Assembly (NCBI RefSeq): GCF_020037125.1
Contig: NZ_JAIQDG010000025.1
Coordinates: 1-64,000 of the forward strand
Direction of reading: 5' to 3'
DNA from: Myxococcus sp. RHSTA-1-4
Lineage (GTDB): Bacteria; Myxococcota; Myxococcia; Myxococcales; Myxococcaceae
DNA length: 64,000 nt
Position numbers and translations under genes: made by a program. Shown in pieces: positions 1-7,244 of the stretch (the first letter of the stretch is position 1; every line of letters starts with the position of its first letter). The notes beneath the pieces are model-generated. The model did no database searches and was not told where the DNA came from. It was given only the letters and a program-made list of their open reading frames with translations.

Positions 1-23
1 GTGGTCTCGCGGCCCCAACATGC

Positions 24-64
24 CTCCCTACACGCACGGCCAGGGAGCGACACGCTCCCTACAC
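24..64. repeat. Short palindrome with flanking direct repeat
   Basis: AGGGAGCG (42-49) and CGCTCCCT (53-60) form a perfect 8-bp inverted repeat with a 3-nt loop. CTCCCTACAC occurs twice, at 24-33 and 55-64. The element sits exactly where the reading frame of the neighbouring truncated gene stops resembling a protein family, so it may be part of a small repeat (REP/MITE-like) that invaded or marks a recombination junction. There is no T-tract on either strand, so a terminator is unlikely. Too little of it is in the window to name a family. Confidence 0.4.
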
Positions 65-438
65 CTTGAAAGGGGTGCTCTTGAGTCCACCATCAAGACA
101 GCATGCAGCCGGGGGTCGCGCAGCAACCCGTCCACGAGTTTCGCAAGCGCGCCCTCGAGTTCCTGGCCCGGACGCAGACCACTCTTGCATTGCACCTCAA
201 CTGAAGTGCCACCACGGAGTCTGACCTGGAAGTCGTCTCCAGGCCCCCCTGTCTCCGCAGAGACCTCCACCGGGACATCTCCGCCCTCGACTTCGAACCA
301 TTTCAGTGGTTCGCCGGCCAGGACATGGGCCGCCGCATGGGCAATGGCCTTCGCCTGGAAGCCATACCCCCCTGCTCCAGCCATACCACCCGTCGTGTTG
401 CGACGCCCGTGTGCCACGCGATTCCCCATGCCTTCCAT
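28..438 (-). pseudogene. Truncated nuclease-like N-terminal domain (DUF4297/Cap4-like)
   Basis: From the ATG at 438 the product is about 136 residues (the frame is open back to 537). It has the layout of the N-terminal PD-(D/E)xK nuclease domain found on many STAND/NACHT and CBASS-type defence proteins: a Gly-rich GGYGFQAK start, a WFEVE segment, then DDFQV followed by EVQCKSG. The Asp pair and the E-x-Q-x-K motif are the expected metal-binding residues. Such domains normally head proteins several hundred residues longer. Here similarity ends after the VLMVDS segment (about position 85), and a short Arg/Cys-rich tail runs through a small palindromic repeat into a stop at 28. I infer a defence gene cut off by recombination. 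Family assignment is by eye. Confidence 0.45.
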
Positions 439-597
439 TCCTATCCCAGCCAGCAGGCCCACGTCCTGTCCTCGCTCCGTCTTGGGCGGCAGTTGGCAAG
501 CCCCGGGTTCGTGGCTGACCTGCCGCTTCCTCCCCACTGCACGCTTGGTTGGGACATGGTGAGCGTGCCATCATCAGGGACTCACCGGGGGCAGGTG

Positions 598-1692
598 ATG
601 AAAGTCGAGGCCATCGGAATGAGTTCCTGCCTGGGTCCAGGGGTGACGGCGTGTGCGGCCTTCAGGGCGGGCATCGTGCGGCACCAGCCCTCGGAGGAGG
701 TGACCACGTTCTCCCCTGGCGACAGCGAGGCCCAGCCCGTCAACGTCTGCGCGATTCCGGGAATCACCCTGGGCTTCTCCGGCGTCGGCAGGCTCGTCGC
801 CATCGCCGAGGACTCACTGGAAGACCTCGGTGCGAAGACGTCCCTGACGGCACTGGGCCGCGAGGCAGGAATCTTTCTCGCACTCCCTGACTTCTCGGCA
901 CCTGAAGACGCACCTCGGACCAGAGCCGCCACCCAGGAGGCCCTGGGCCGGCAGGTGCTGGAGCGGGCCCTGGCGACACACCGCGTGTCCTGGTCCGAAG
1001 ACCGCTGGCGCTTCTTCACCGGTGGCTCGGCGGGTTTCGCACTGGCCCTGGTCGCCGCGCGGCGGGAACTGGAGCGTCGCGCCTTCGATGTGGTGGTGGT
1101 AGGTGGCATCGACTCACTCGTGGCCCCCGAGCACCTCCGTTTCCTGCTCGCCGAGCGGCGGCTCAAGACGGCTGACAATCCTGTCGGCCTTCTGCCTGGC
1201 GAGGCGGGAGCCCTGCTCGTGCTGCGCGCCCGCGCGCCGGGGGGCGCTGGCGGCAGAAGCCCCCAGGTCGAGGTCACCGCCGTGCATACCGCCGTGGAAC
1301 CGCGGTCTCAAGGACCGGGGGCAATGCCCGATGGCGGGGCCCTCGCCACATGCGTGCGGGAAGTGCTCGGGGCTTCTCCGGAACAGGACGCTGCCTTCAT
1401 CTGGGACCTCAATGGCGAGCAGCGCCGCGCCTGGGAGTGGGGCTCCACCCTGGTACGCCTGAAGTCCCACGCCCCGTCTCTGGGGGACGCCCCCGCGTGG
1501 GTGCCCGCCACGGGCTTCGGGGACGTGGGAGCGGCATCCGGCGCCGTGGGAGCCTGCATCGCGGTGCGTGCCTTCGAGCGCCGCTACGCGCCCGCACGCC
1601 AACTCGTCGTCGTCTCGCAATCAGACTCGGGAGAGCGCGCGGCGTTCGCGCTGGCCGTTGGCGCCCCTTCCCGAGAAGGAGGTCCGGCATGA
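598..1692 (+). CDS. Ketosynthase-like (thiolase-fold) protein of a toxin operon, catalytically dead
   Basis: A 364-residue protein with the fold signature of a beta-ketoacyl synthase: a VVVVGGIDS strand-turn (about 155-163), PGEAGALLVL (190-199) and a C-terminal GDVGAASGAVG glycine loop (298-308). All three catalytic residues are missing. The nucleophile position in TGGSAG (141-146) is Gly instead of Cys, the HGT motif reads NGE (262-264), and the GH of the last motif is GD (Asp299). It therefore cannot condense acyl chains. Its stop overlaps the start of the AHH nuclease gene as ATGA, so the two are translationally coupled. Thiolase-like proteins accompany some type VI effector operons as loading or adaptor factors, and I infer that role here. 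Start chosen at ATG 598; the frame is open upstream but non-coding in character. Confidence 0.7.
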   Translation: MKVEAIGMSSCLGPGVTACAAFRAGIVRHQPSEEVTTFSPGDSEAQPVNVCAIPGITLGFSGVGRLVAIAEDSLEDLGAKTSLTALGREAGIFLALPDFSAPEDAPRTRAATQEALGRQVLERALATHRVSWSEDRWRFFTGGSAGFALALVAARRELERRAFDVVVVGGIDSLVAPEHLRFLLAERRLKTADNPVGLLPGEAGALLVLRARAPGGAGGRSPQVEVTAVHTAVEPRSQGPGAMPDGGALATCVREVLGASPEQDAAFIWDLNGEQRRAWEWGSTLVRLKSHAPSLGDAPAWVPATGFGDVGAASGAVGACIAVRAFERRYAPARQLVVVSQSDSGERAAFALAVGAPSREGGPA

Positions 1693-2606
1693 GCAGCATG
1701 CGCAGGGGTGGACTCGGGGCGACGCTCGATTCCCTCATGCAGGGCAACTACGAACTGTACGGCCAGGGCATCGCCAACGGGCACTCCAACGTCCGGGACC
1801 TCGGCCCCAAGCCCGGCAGCTCCGGCGCCATGAAACGGAACGAGGCGCGCAAGCAGCAGGTGAACGAGACGAAGAAGCGTCGCAAGGGTGACAGCGCCAG
1901 CGATTCCGGAGGCCCCCATGCCAGCGCGTTGACGCCGCACAGGGCCATCCTCGGCAAGGGCACGAACTACGCTCGGAACGGTGCCACGTACATCCGGAGC
2001 AACCGTGCCAGCGAGTACAGCACCTTCGGGCACCTGGGGCCTCCAGATTTCCAGGTGAGCGTCGCCGGCCACGCGAGCATCACCCGGATATCCAACTTCG
2101 AACCCACACTGAGCGGTCAGCAACAGCCCTATCGGTGGCAGGCCCACCACCTCATTCCAGGGGAAGCCTTTTATACCGAGGACTCCTCGGGAAAGCCTGT
2201 CTTCAACAAGGAGGAGAACTTCGACCTCCTCCTTCAAACGCCCTACGACATCGATCATGGCCACAACCTGATCATCCTTCCCGGCGTCTCCTGGGCTGTC
2301 CCCGTCCACGCGCTGCTACAACACCCCAACAACCACAACGGATACACGCTGGACGTCATGCAGGGGCTCAAGGACATCGACTCGGCGATCGACACGCTGC
2401 GGGGGCAGGAGAAGCCCCACGAGGCCATCGTCGCGAACGTCTTCGACGACCTGAAGAAGCTCGAAGAAAACCTCTGGTCGAAGATGCTGAAGCGCTCACG
2501 CAAGGCCGTCCGTGGGGCGGCGGAGGGGCAGCGGTACGATGGGCCCTGGTGCCGATGGCAGACGCAGGAAGGGCGGGATTATGGCGGCTGGCCAGCGCTG
2601 TGGTGA
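1689..2606 (+). CDS. AHH-family nuclease toxin
   Basis: A 305-residue protein. The C-terminal half carries the AHH variant of the HNH/ENDO VII fold: WQAHHLIP (150-157) with the diagnostic Ala-His-His, HGHNLIILP (190-198), and VPVHALLQHPNNHNGYT (204-220), which supplies the remaining His and Asn ligands. These toxins cleave nucleic acid. The first 130 residues are basic and low-complexity (KKRRK at 62-66) with no signal peptide, as expected of a cytoplasmically loaded effector. The start is fixed by the ATGA overlap with the preceding ketosynthase-like gene. It is followed after 18 bp by an Imm11-type immunity gene, the same nuclease/Imm11 pairing that gave the MXAN_0049 family its name. Secretion route is not visible in the sequence; type VI is an inference. 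Confidence 0.8.
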   Translation: MSSMRRGGLGATLDSLMQGNYELYGQGIANGHSNVRDLGPKPGSSGAMKRNEARKQQVNETKKRRKGDSASDSGGPHASALTPHRAILGKGTNYARNGATYIRSNRASEYSTFGHLGPPDFQVSVAGHASITRISNFEPTLSGQQQPYRWQAHHLIPGEAFYTEDSSGKPVFNKEENFDLLLQTPYDIDHGHNLIILPGVSWAVPVHALLQHPNNHNGYTLDVMQGLKDIDSAIDTLRGQEKPHEAIVANVFDDLKKLEENLWSKMLKRSRKAVRGAAEGQRYDGPWCRWQTQEGRDYGGWPALW

Positions 2607-2624
2607 GCACGGCAGGAGGGACAC

Positions 2625-3203
2625 ATGAGCTTCTGGGTGCTGTCCGGTAGGAATGACGGGGCGGTGCTTGACGCCTATCCGGAAGGACCCGAGGGCTGGC
2701 GGTATCTCGAGCCCCAGCCGCTCGCCCGTGAGTTCCGAGCAGGCTCGGTCATGGGCTTCTCGCCCAGCTTTCCGGAACGGCGGAAGGTCTACGACTTCAT
2801 CAACAACGTCCTGCGCTTGCAGGTTGTCTCCGAGCGCGTCCGCCGCGTCGTCATCGAACTGGCACCGAACGACGTCGAGTTCCTGCCCATCACGCTGGTG
2901 GACCACAACAAGGACGTGGTCTCGCGTGAGCACTTCATCATGAACCTGCTCCACCGACGGGAGGTCATCGACTTGGAGCACTCGGATGTCGTGATGAGCT
3001 CCATTCTCAAGGCGGAGATCCAGTTCGTGCAGGGGCTGGCGCTCAAGCAGGACATTCCCTCCGAGGGCCCCCACGCCTTCCGGCCTGTCTACCTGCGCAG
3101 CCACACCTTCGTGGATGCCGTCCTCCGGGACGCGCTCGTCCAGGCGGGGCTCAAGGGCTGCCGCTTCCTGCCCGCTCACGGCTGGGACGGCGACGAGGAC
3201 TGA
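2625..3203 (+). CDS. Imm11-type (MXAN_0049 family) immunity protein
   Basis: A 192-residue soluble acidic protein with no signal peptide. Its pattern of an N-terminal beta-rich half, a central segment VEFLPITLVDHNKD (about 85-98), then VIDLEHSDVVMSS and the C-terminal DALVQAGLKGCRFLP matches the Imm11/DUF1629 immunity family as I know it from myxobacteria. It lies directly downstream of the AHH nuclease and is therefore the likely cognate antidote that binds and inhibits the nuclease in the producing cell. It has a good Shine-Dalgarno (GGAGGG at about 2613). Exact family membership was judged by eye. Confidence 0.7.
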   Translation: MSFWVLSGRNDGAVLDAYPEGPEGWRYLEPQPLAREFRAGSVMGFSPSFPERRKVYDFINNVLRLQVVSERVRRVVIELAPNDVEFLPITLVDHNKDVVSREHFIMNLLHRREVIDLEHSDVVMSSILKAEIQFVQGLALKQDIPSEGPHAFRPVYLRSHTFVDAVLRDALVQAGLKGCRFLPAHGWDGDED

Positions 3204-3215
3204 GGCCCGGCACGC

Positions 3216-4007
3216 ATGGAGATTGACTACACGTTATTGCGTGAGGACGCGGGAGCCGCGGTGCGAGCCCTCATCGCGCACATCGGGCGGGGGGACGGCG
3301 ACCGGGAAGCGCTCCTGAGCAATACCCGAGAGCTGTGCGGGAGCTTCGTCACCATCGCCGCCGCCACGCTACTGCTCGAAGGACGCACCCAGCCCTTCTT
3401 CATGAACCTGTGCCGGTCGGCGGAAAACTGGCGCCGCCTCCTCATCCACCTGGAGCAGCGCGGACTGACACCTGCTCCCGCCTCATGGGGCCTCACCCCA
3501 TTGGCGGGCGCGGTGGTCGCCTGCCACTGGGAGCTCGCGGCCGAGGTCGCCGCGCGCCTCACAGCCCTGCGGCAGGAAGGGGAGGAGTACGCGGTGGAGT
3601 TCGCGTGGGTGCACGCGCTCGGGGCCCTGGTGCTTCACGACGTGCGGGGCCAGGACCCCGCGCCATGGCTCGAGCTGCTGGAACGGGACGCCCGTGAGGA
3701 GTGCTGGCCCGCGCTCGCGTGGGCGCTGGTGCGCGCGGACTCCAGTGCCTTCACGGCGGCTTTCGACACCGCGATCTCCGAGCACACGACACGCACCGAG
3801 AAGCTCGCTCGCGCCTTCACCACGCGAGTGGACCGCTTCGCCGCGCATCGGCACCTGTGGTTCGAGGGGCTCGCCCTGCTCCGAATGGCCCGGAGGCGGG
3901 GGCTTGCCGTCCCCAACGGGGGCTACCGCTACTGTCCACCGCTCGCACTTGCGCCCGTGACGGAGCTCTATCAGGGTGACTGGGTGCTCTCCCTATCCCC
4001 GTGTTGA
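3216..4007 (+). CDS. Imm49-type immunity protein
   Basis: A 263-residue, largely alpha-helical soluble protein. The C-terminal HLWFEGLALLRMARRRGL segment (about 212-229) followed by a PP-containing tail is characteristic of the Imm49 family, which is common in polymorphic-toxin loci. It starts 12 bp after the Imm11-type gene, so it is the fourth gene of the toxin operon. No second toxin gene is present next to it. It may be an orphan antidote retained against a toxin made by other strains, or it may act together with the Imm11 protein on the AHH nuclease. No signal peptide or membrane segment is visible. Confidence 0.65.
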   Translation: MEIDYTLLREDAGAAVRALIAHIGRGDGDREALLSNTRELCGSFVTIAAATLLLEGRTQPFFMNLCRSAENWRRLLIHLEQRGLTPAPASWGLTPLAGAVVACHWELAAEVAARLTALRQEGEEYAVEFAWVHALGALVLHDVRGQDPAPWLELLERDAREECWPALAWALVRADSSAFTAAFDTAISEHTTRTEKLARAFTTRVDRFAAHRHLWFEGLALLRMARRRGLAVPNGGYRYCPPLALAPVTELYQGDWVLSLSPC

Positions 4008-4102
4008 TTTGACGGGGGCAACTCCCCCAGCCACCGCCCCCGCACGGTTCCAGTACCCTGCCGGCGAGCAGAACAGACCGCGCATCTCCTCGCGAGGCCC
4101 CC

Positions 4103-5518
4103 ATGCAGCCTGCCCACCTGAATCCGGCGCGCCTTCCCCTGGGTACCCGGGTGGGGCCCTGGCGCGTGCTGGAGCGGCGCGGGCTGGGGACCTACGGCGC
4201 CGTCTACCGCGCCATCGGCGCACAGGCCCCCTCCGGCCCCGTCGCCCTCAAGCTCGCCCTGCACCCTCGCGACGAGCGCTTCGCCAGGGAGGTGGAGCTG
4301 CTCTCCCGCATCCGCCACCCCCACGTCCCGCGCCTCCTCGACCATGGCGTCTGGCAACAGCCCTCGGGCCTCGCCACCCCGTACCTCGCCATGGAGCTGG
4401 TGGACGGCGCGTCGCTGTACGAATGGGCGCTCAAGCAGCGGCCCTCCTCGCGGCGGGTGCTCCACGTCCTCGCCAGCCTCGCGCGCGCCCTGGAGGCCAC
4501 CCATTCCGCGGGCGGCGTTCACCGCGACGTCAAAGGTGACAACACGCTCGTCAGAGAGGCCGACGGCCGGGTCTTCCTCACCGACTTCGGCGCCGGGCAC
4601 TTCATTGGCGCCGCCACGCTCACGCAGCCACCGTTTCCGCCCGGGACGCCGCCCTACCGCTCGCCAGAGGCGTGGCGCTCCGTGCGCCTCCCCATGCGCG
4701 AGCCCATCGTGCCCTACGCCCCCGGCCCCGCGGATGATGTCTTCGCGCTGGGCGTCACCGCCTTCCGGCTCGTCACCGGCGAGTACCCCTTCCCCTCCCC
4801 GCCACAAGAGGAAGCCGGCGCCCCATTCGCGCGTGCGCTCACCCCCCGCTGCTGCCTGGAGCTGAGCGAGTTGACGGCCCGGATGCTCTCCACGAATCCC
4901 GAAGTCCGCGGCAGTGCCCGCGAGTTGGCCGAGGCGCTGGAGGATGCCGCGCACCATGCCGGGCCCGAGGCGGATGTGCCCCTCTTCGTCCAGCAGACAC
5001 CTCGCCCCGTGGAGGCCAGTGCCGCGCCCAGGCCACTCCCCCGCCGAGCGCCGGAGCGCGCCAGGCGCGGCTGGCTCACGGCGGCCAGTCTCGCGGGAGC
5101 CCTGGCGCTGGGAGCCGGGTGGATGCTGCGCGCGCATCCCGGCGAGGAACCTGAGCAGGTGCACGCCTCCGTGGCGGAGGATGCGAAGGATGGAGGCGCC
5201 GTCGCAGCCGGAGACTCGGCGTTGTCGGCCCAGGTGCCTCTCACATCAGTCCCCTTTGCGTGGTCAACCATCGCCGTGGACCTGCCCCCCAGGCCCCTTC
5301 CCGGGCAGAGGCGGCCGGGTGCCAACGGTCGTTGCCCCAGGAAACTGCAGGTGCCCATCAATGGTGGGTGCTGGGTGAAGCTGCCATTGGACCTGAGGGA
5401 CTGTGGCGAGGACTATTACGTGTACAAGGGTGAGTGTTACATGCCTGCCATCTCACCGGAGCGCCCTTCCACCTCGAGTCCCGCGATTCATGCAGGCGAC
5501 GCTGGAGCGCCTCCCTGA
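4103..5518 (+). CDS. Serine/threonine protein kinase with C-terminal membrane anchor
   Basis: A 471-residue Hanks-type kinase. Visible motifs: the glycine loop GLGTYGAVY (27-35), VALK with the ATP lysine K50, the HRDVKGDN catalytic loop (140-147, Asp142 and Asn147), DFG (161-163), and SPE in place of APE (about 187-189). A single transmembrane helix lies at about 332-352 after an Arg-rich linker. A short exported tail with four Cys (411, 423, 434, 445) follows; this Cys-rich ending recurs in myxobacterial kinases and may be a sensor. It stands alone between the toxin operon and a convergent gene, 95 bp after the former, where a GGGGG/CCCCC hairpin lies at about 4013-4027. Confidence 0.93.
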   Translation: MQPAHLNPARLPLGTRVGPWRVLERRGLGTYGAVYRAIGAQAPSGPVALKLALHPRDERFAREVELLSRIRHPHVPRLLDHGVWQQPSGLATPYLAMELVDGASLYEWALKQRPSSRRVLHVLASLARALEATHSAGGVHRDVKGDNTLVREADGRVFLTDFGAGHFIGAATLTQPPFPPGTPPYRSPEAWRSVRLPMREPIVPYAPGPADDVFALGVTAFRLVTGEYPFPSPPQEEAGAPFARALTPRCCLELSELTARMLSTNPEVRGSARELAEALEDAAHHAGPEADVPLFVQQTPRPVEASAAPRPLPRRAPERARRGWLTAASLAGALALGAGWMLRAHPGEEPEQVHASVAEDAKDGGAVAAGDSALSAQVPLTSVPFAWSTIAVDLPPRPLPGQRRPGANGRCPRKLQVPINGGCWVKLPLDLRDCGEDYYVYKGECYMPAISPERPSTSSPAIHAGDAGAPP

Positions 5519-5579
5519 TACATGCGTTTCGCGGCGTAGCTACTGACACAGCTCCGGCTTGATCCGAGGAAGGCGAGAC

Positions 5580-6215
5580 TCAAGCCTCGAACTCCTCACG
5601 ATAGGCATCCGGGTCATAGCCGTGCTTGCGCAGCGGCTCACGCACACGGTTCCGCGTCAGCTTCGCGTTGGACAGGATGTACGCGCGCACCACGTGCTCA
5701 CACGTCACCACGCGCGTGTCGCGCGCCAGGTGCTCGGCGTTGCGCACCACCTTCGGGCGCGCCATCGCGCGGAACAGCGCGGGCACCTCCGCCAGCAGGG
5801 ACTTCAGCAGCGCCTCCGCCTCCGGCCGCCACGTGAGCGCCTTGGGCAGCTCTGGCAGGAAGCCGTACTCGTCCTCGCTCAGCTCGCGCCACACCACCAG
5901 CGAGTGCCCGTCCGGGTCCACCAGTGTCGCGGCCAGCGTCAGCTCCGGCGTGCGCACCGCTTCGTAGACCAGGCGGGCGCCAGCATTCACGAGCACCCGG
6001 ACGGCCGCTTCCACGTCGGCCACCTGCAGACGCAGGGTGGCGCGGGACTCCGGCCGTTGGGACTCCACCAGCCTCAACAGCACGCCCCCTCCCTCCAGGT
6101 CCACGAAACCCTGGCCTTCTTGTTTCACCCTGAAACCCAACACCTGCGCATAGAGCACACGGGCGGACGGGAGGTCGCGGACTGGCAGGTCTACATGGCT
6201 GATACCAAAAAACAT
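5580..6215 (-). CDS. VOC-family protein fused to a PCP-reductase-like helical domain
   Basis: A 211-residue protein. Residues 1-110 form a vicinal-oxygen-chelate (glyoxalase/bleomycin-resistance) module, ISHVDLPVRDL at the start and VDPDGHSLVVW at the end. Residues 127-182 resemble the C-terminal helical domain of light-independent protochlorophyllide reductase subunit B (PCP_red): TWRPEAEALLK, EVPALFRAMARPKVVRNAEHLA and TCEHVVRAY. That domain also occurs in non-photosynthetic bacteria fused to other proteins, where its role is unknown. The gene is transcribed divergently from the operon at 6321. The metal ligands of the VOC part are incomplete (His7 is plausible), so the activity cannot be stated. 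Confidence 0.75.
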   Translation of the reverse strand: MFFGISHVDLPVRDLPSARVLYAQVLGFRVKQEGQGFVDLEGGGVLLRLVESQRPESRATLRLQVADVEAAVRVLVNAGARLVYEAVRTPELTLAATLVDPDGHSLVVWRELSEDEYGFLPELPKALTWRPEAEALLKSLLAEVPALFRAMARPKVVRNAEHLARDTRVVTCEHVVRAYILSNAKLTRNRVREPLRKHGYDPDAYREEFEA

Positions 6216-6320
6216 GAAACACCCGGTTGCAGACGCGGCAGGCGAGTCACCCCTGCCTCATTCACTTGCTAGACACAAAGAGAGGAAACTCCGTAGACAA
6301 CATCCCGCTTCAAGATTCGC

Positions 6321-7244
6321 ATGCCCTCGCGCTCCGCCTCCCACTTCAAGGATGCCTCCAACCCCGCGCAATGTGTTTCACGGTGCGAGCCGGTAGACAG
6401 GCTGCGCTGGCGGGCGTTTTCGTTGCTGGAGCAACTGGCGGCAGGCCCGGAGACGGGCGAGCTGGGGTTGATGTCTGAGCGGGGAGCGCTCCTCGGACGG
6501 CTGTTGATGGTGAACGGCAGGATGGGGCTGGTGGAGGACGTGGCGGGCCTGCCGCGCCTGTCCACGATGCTGGAGCAGGAGAGCCCGGAGGCCGCGGACC
6601 ACCTCAACCATGCCGCCCAGCGCGCGCGAGCCGAGGGACGGCTGCTGGGGACGGTGCTGCTGGAGCTGCAACCGGAAGAGATGGAGCGCATCCGCCGGGT
6701 GCTGCTGCGCCAGTTCGCGCTCGGCGTGCTGGCGGTGGCACGTGCCTCGGAGGGCCCGCTGCCGCTGGGCGTATGGCGGCACGCGCCGGACGTGATGCGC
6801 GTGGAGGAGTCGCGGCTGAGCGGCTTTCCCCTGGAAGAGGTGGCGCTGGAGATAGGCCGCGCGACGGACGACGGCGTGCCGGACATCGCCTCTCGGCTGC
6901 TGGACGAGTGCGGAGACTCCGCCCAGGTGGCGCTGCTCTTCTCCCGCGAGGAGGACGACGGTGAGCTCGGGCCGTATCCGCTCCAGCTCAAGGGGCTGCC
7001 GGCCACGGGCCTTGGCGAGCTGCGAGAGCTGTCGTCCTCGGTGCGGCAGATGCTGCGCCCGCCCGCCCTGTGCGCCGCGGGCGTGCGGCCGCGGTTGATG
7101 ATGCTCGGAGGCCAGGACTCGGACTGGGTGGCGTTGCGAGGCCCGTGCCGGCAGGCGCTGGTGGGCGGGCTGAGCGCTCGCGGCCGCGTGGAAGCCCTGT
7201 CGCGGGCAATGCGGCTTTGCCGCGAGGAGCCGTGCCATGGGTGA
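6321..7244 (+). CDS. Unrecognised protein, first gene of ABC-phosphatase operon
   Basis: A 307-residue soluble protein of no family I can name with confidence. The N-terminal third (about 45-110) contains GALLGRLLMVNGRMGLVED and a helical stretch reminiscent of DUF4388/PATAN-like regulatory modules, but the match is weak. The remainder is mixed alpha/beta and ends in a Cys/Arg-rich tail. It overlaps the next gene by 8 bp, so it is translationally coupled to the ABC-phosphatase protein and must belong to the same functional unit. There is no clear ribosome-binding site before ATG 6321; a later TTG start near 6423 is possible. Confidence 0.7.
   Translation: MPSRSASHFKDASNPAQCVSRCEPVDRLRWRAFSLLEQLAAGPETGELGLMSERGALLGRLLMVNGRMGLVEDVAGLPRLSTMLEQESPEAADHLNHAAQRARAEGRLLGTVLLELQPEEMERIRRVLLRQFALGVLAVARASEGPLPLGVWRHAPDVMRVEESRLSGFPLEEVALEIGRATDDGVPDIASRLLDECGDSAQVALLFSREEDDGELGPYPLQLKGLPATGLGELRELSSSVRQMLRPPALCAAGVRPRLMMLGGQDSDWVALRGPCRQALVGGLSARGRVEALSRAMRLCREEPCHG

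Noticed and set aside
4008..4102. GGGGG/CCCCC hairpin after the toxin operon as a terminator
   Set aside because: Five G-C pairs without a T-run and a loose context; too weak to call.
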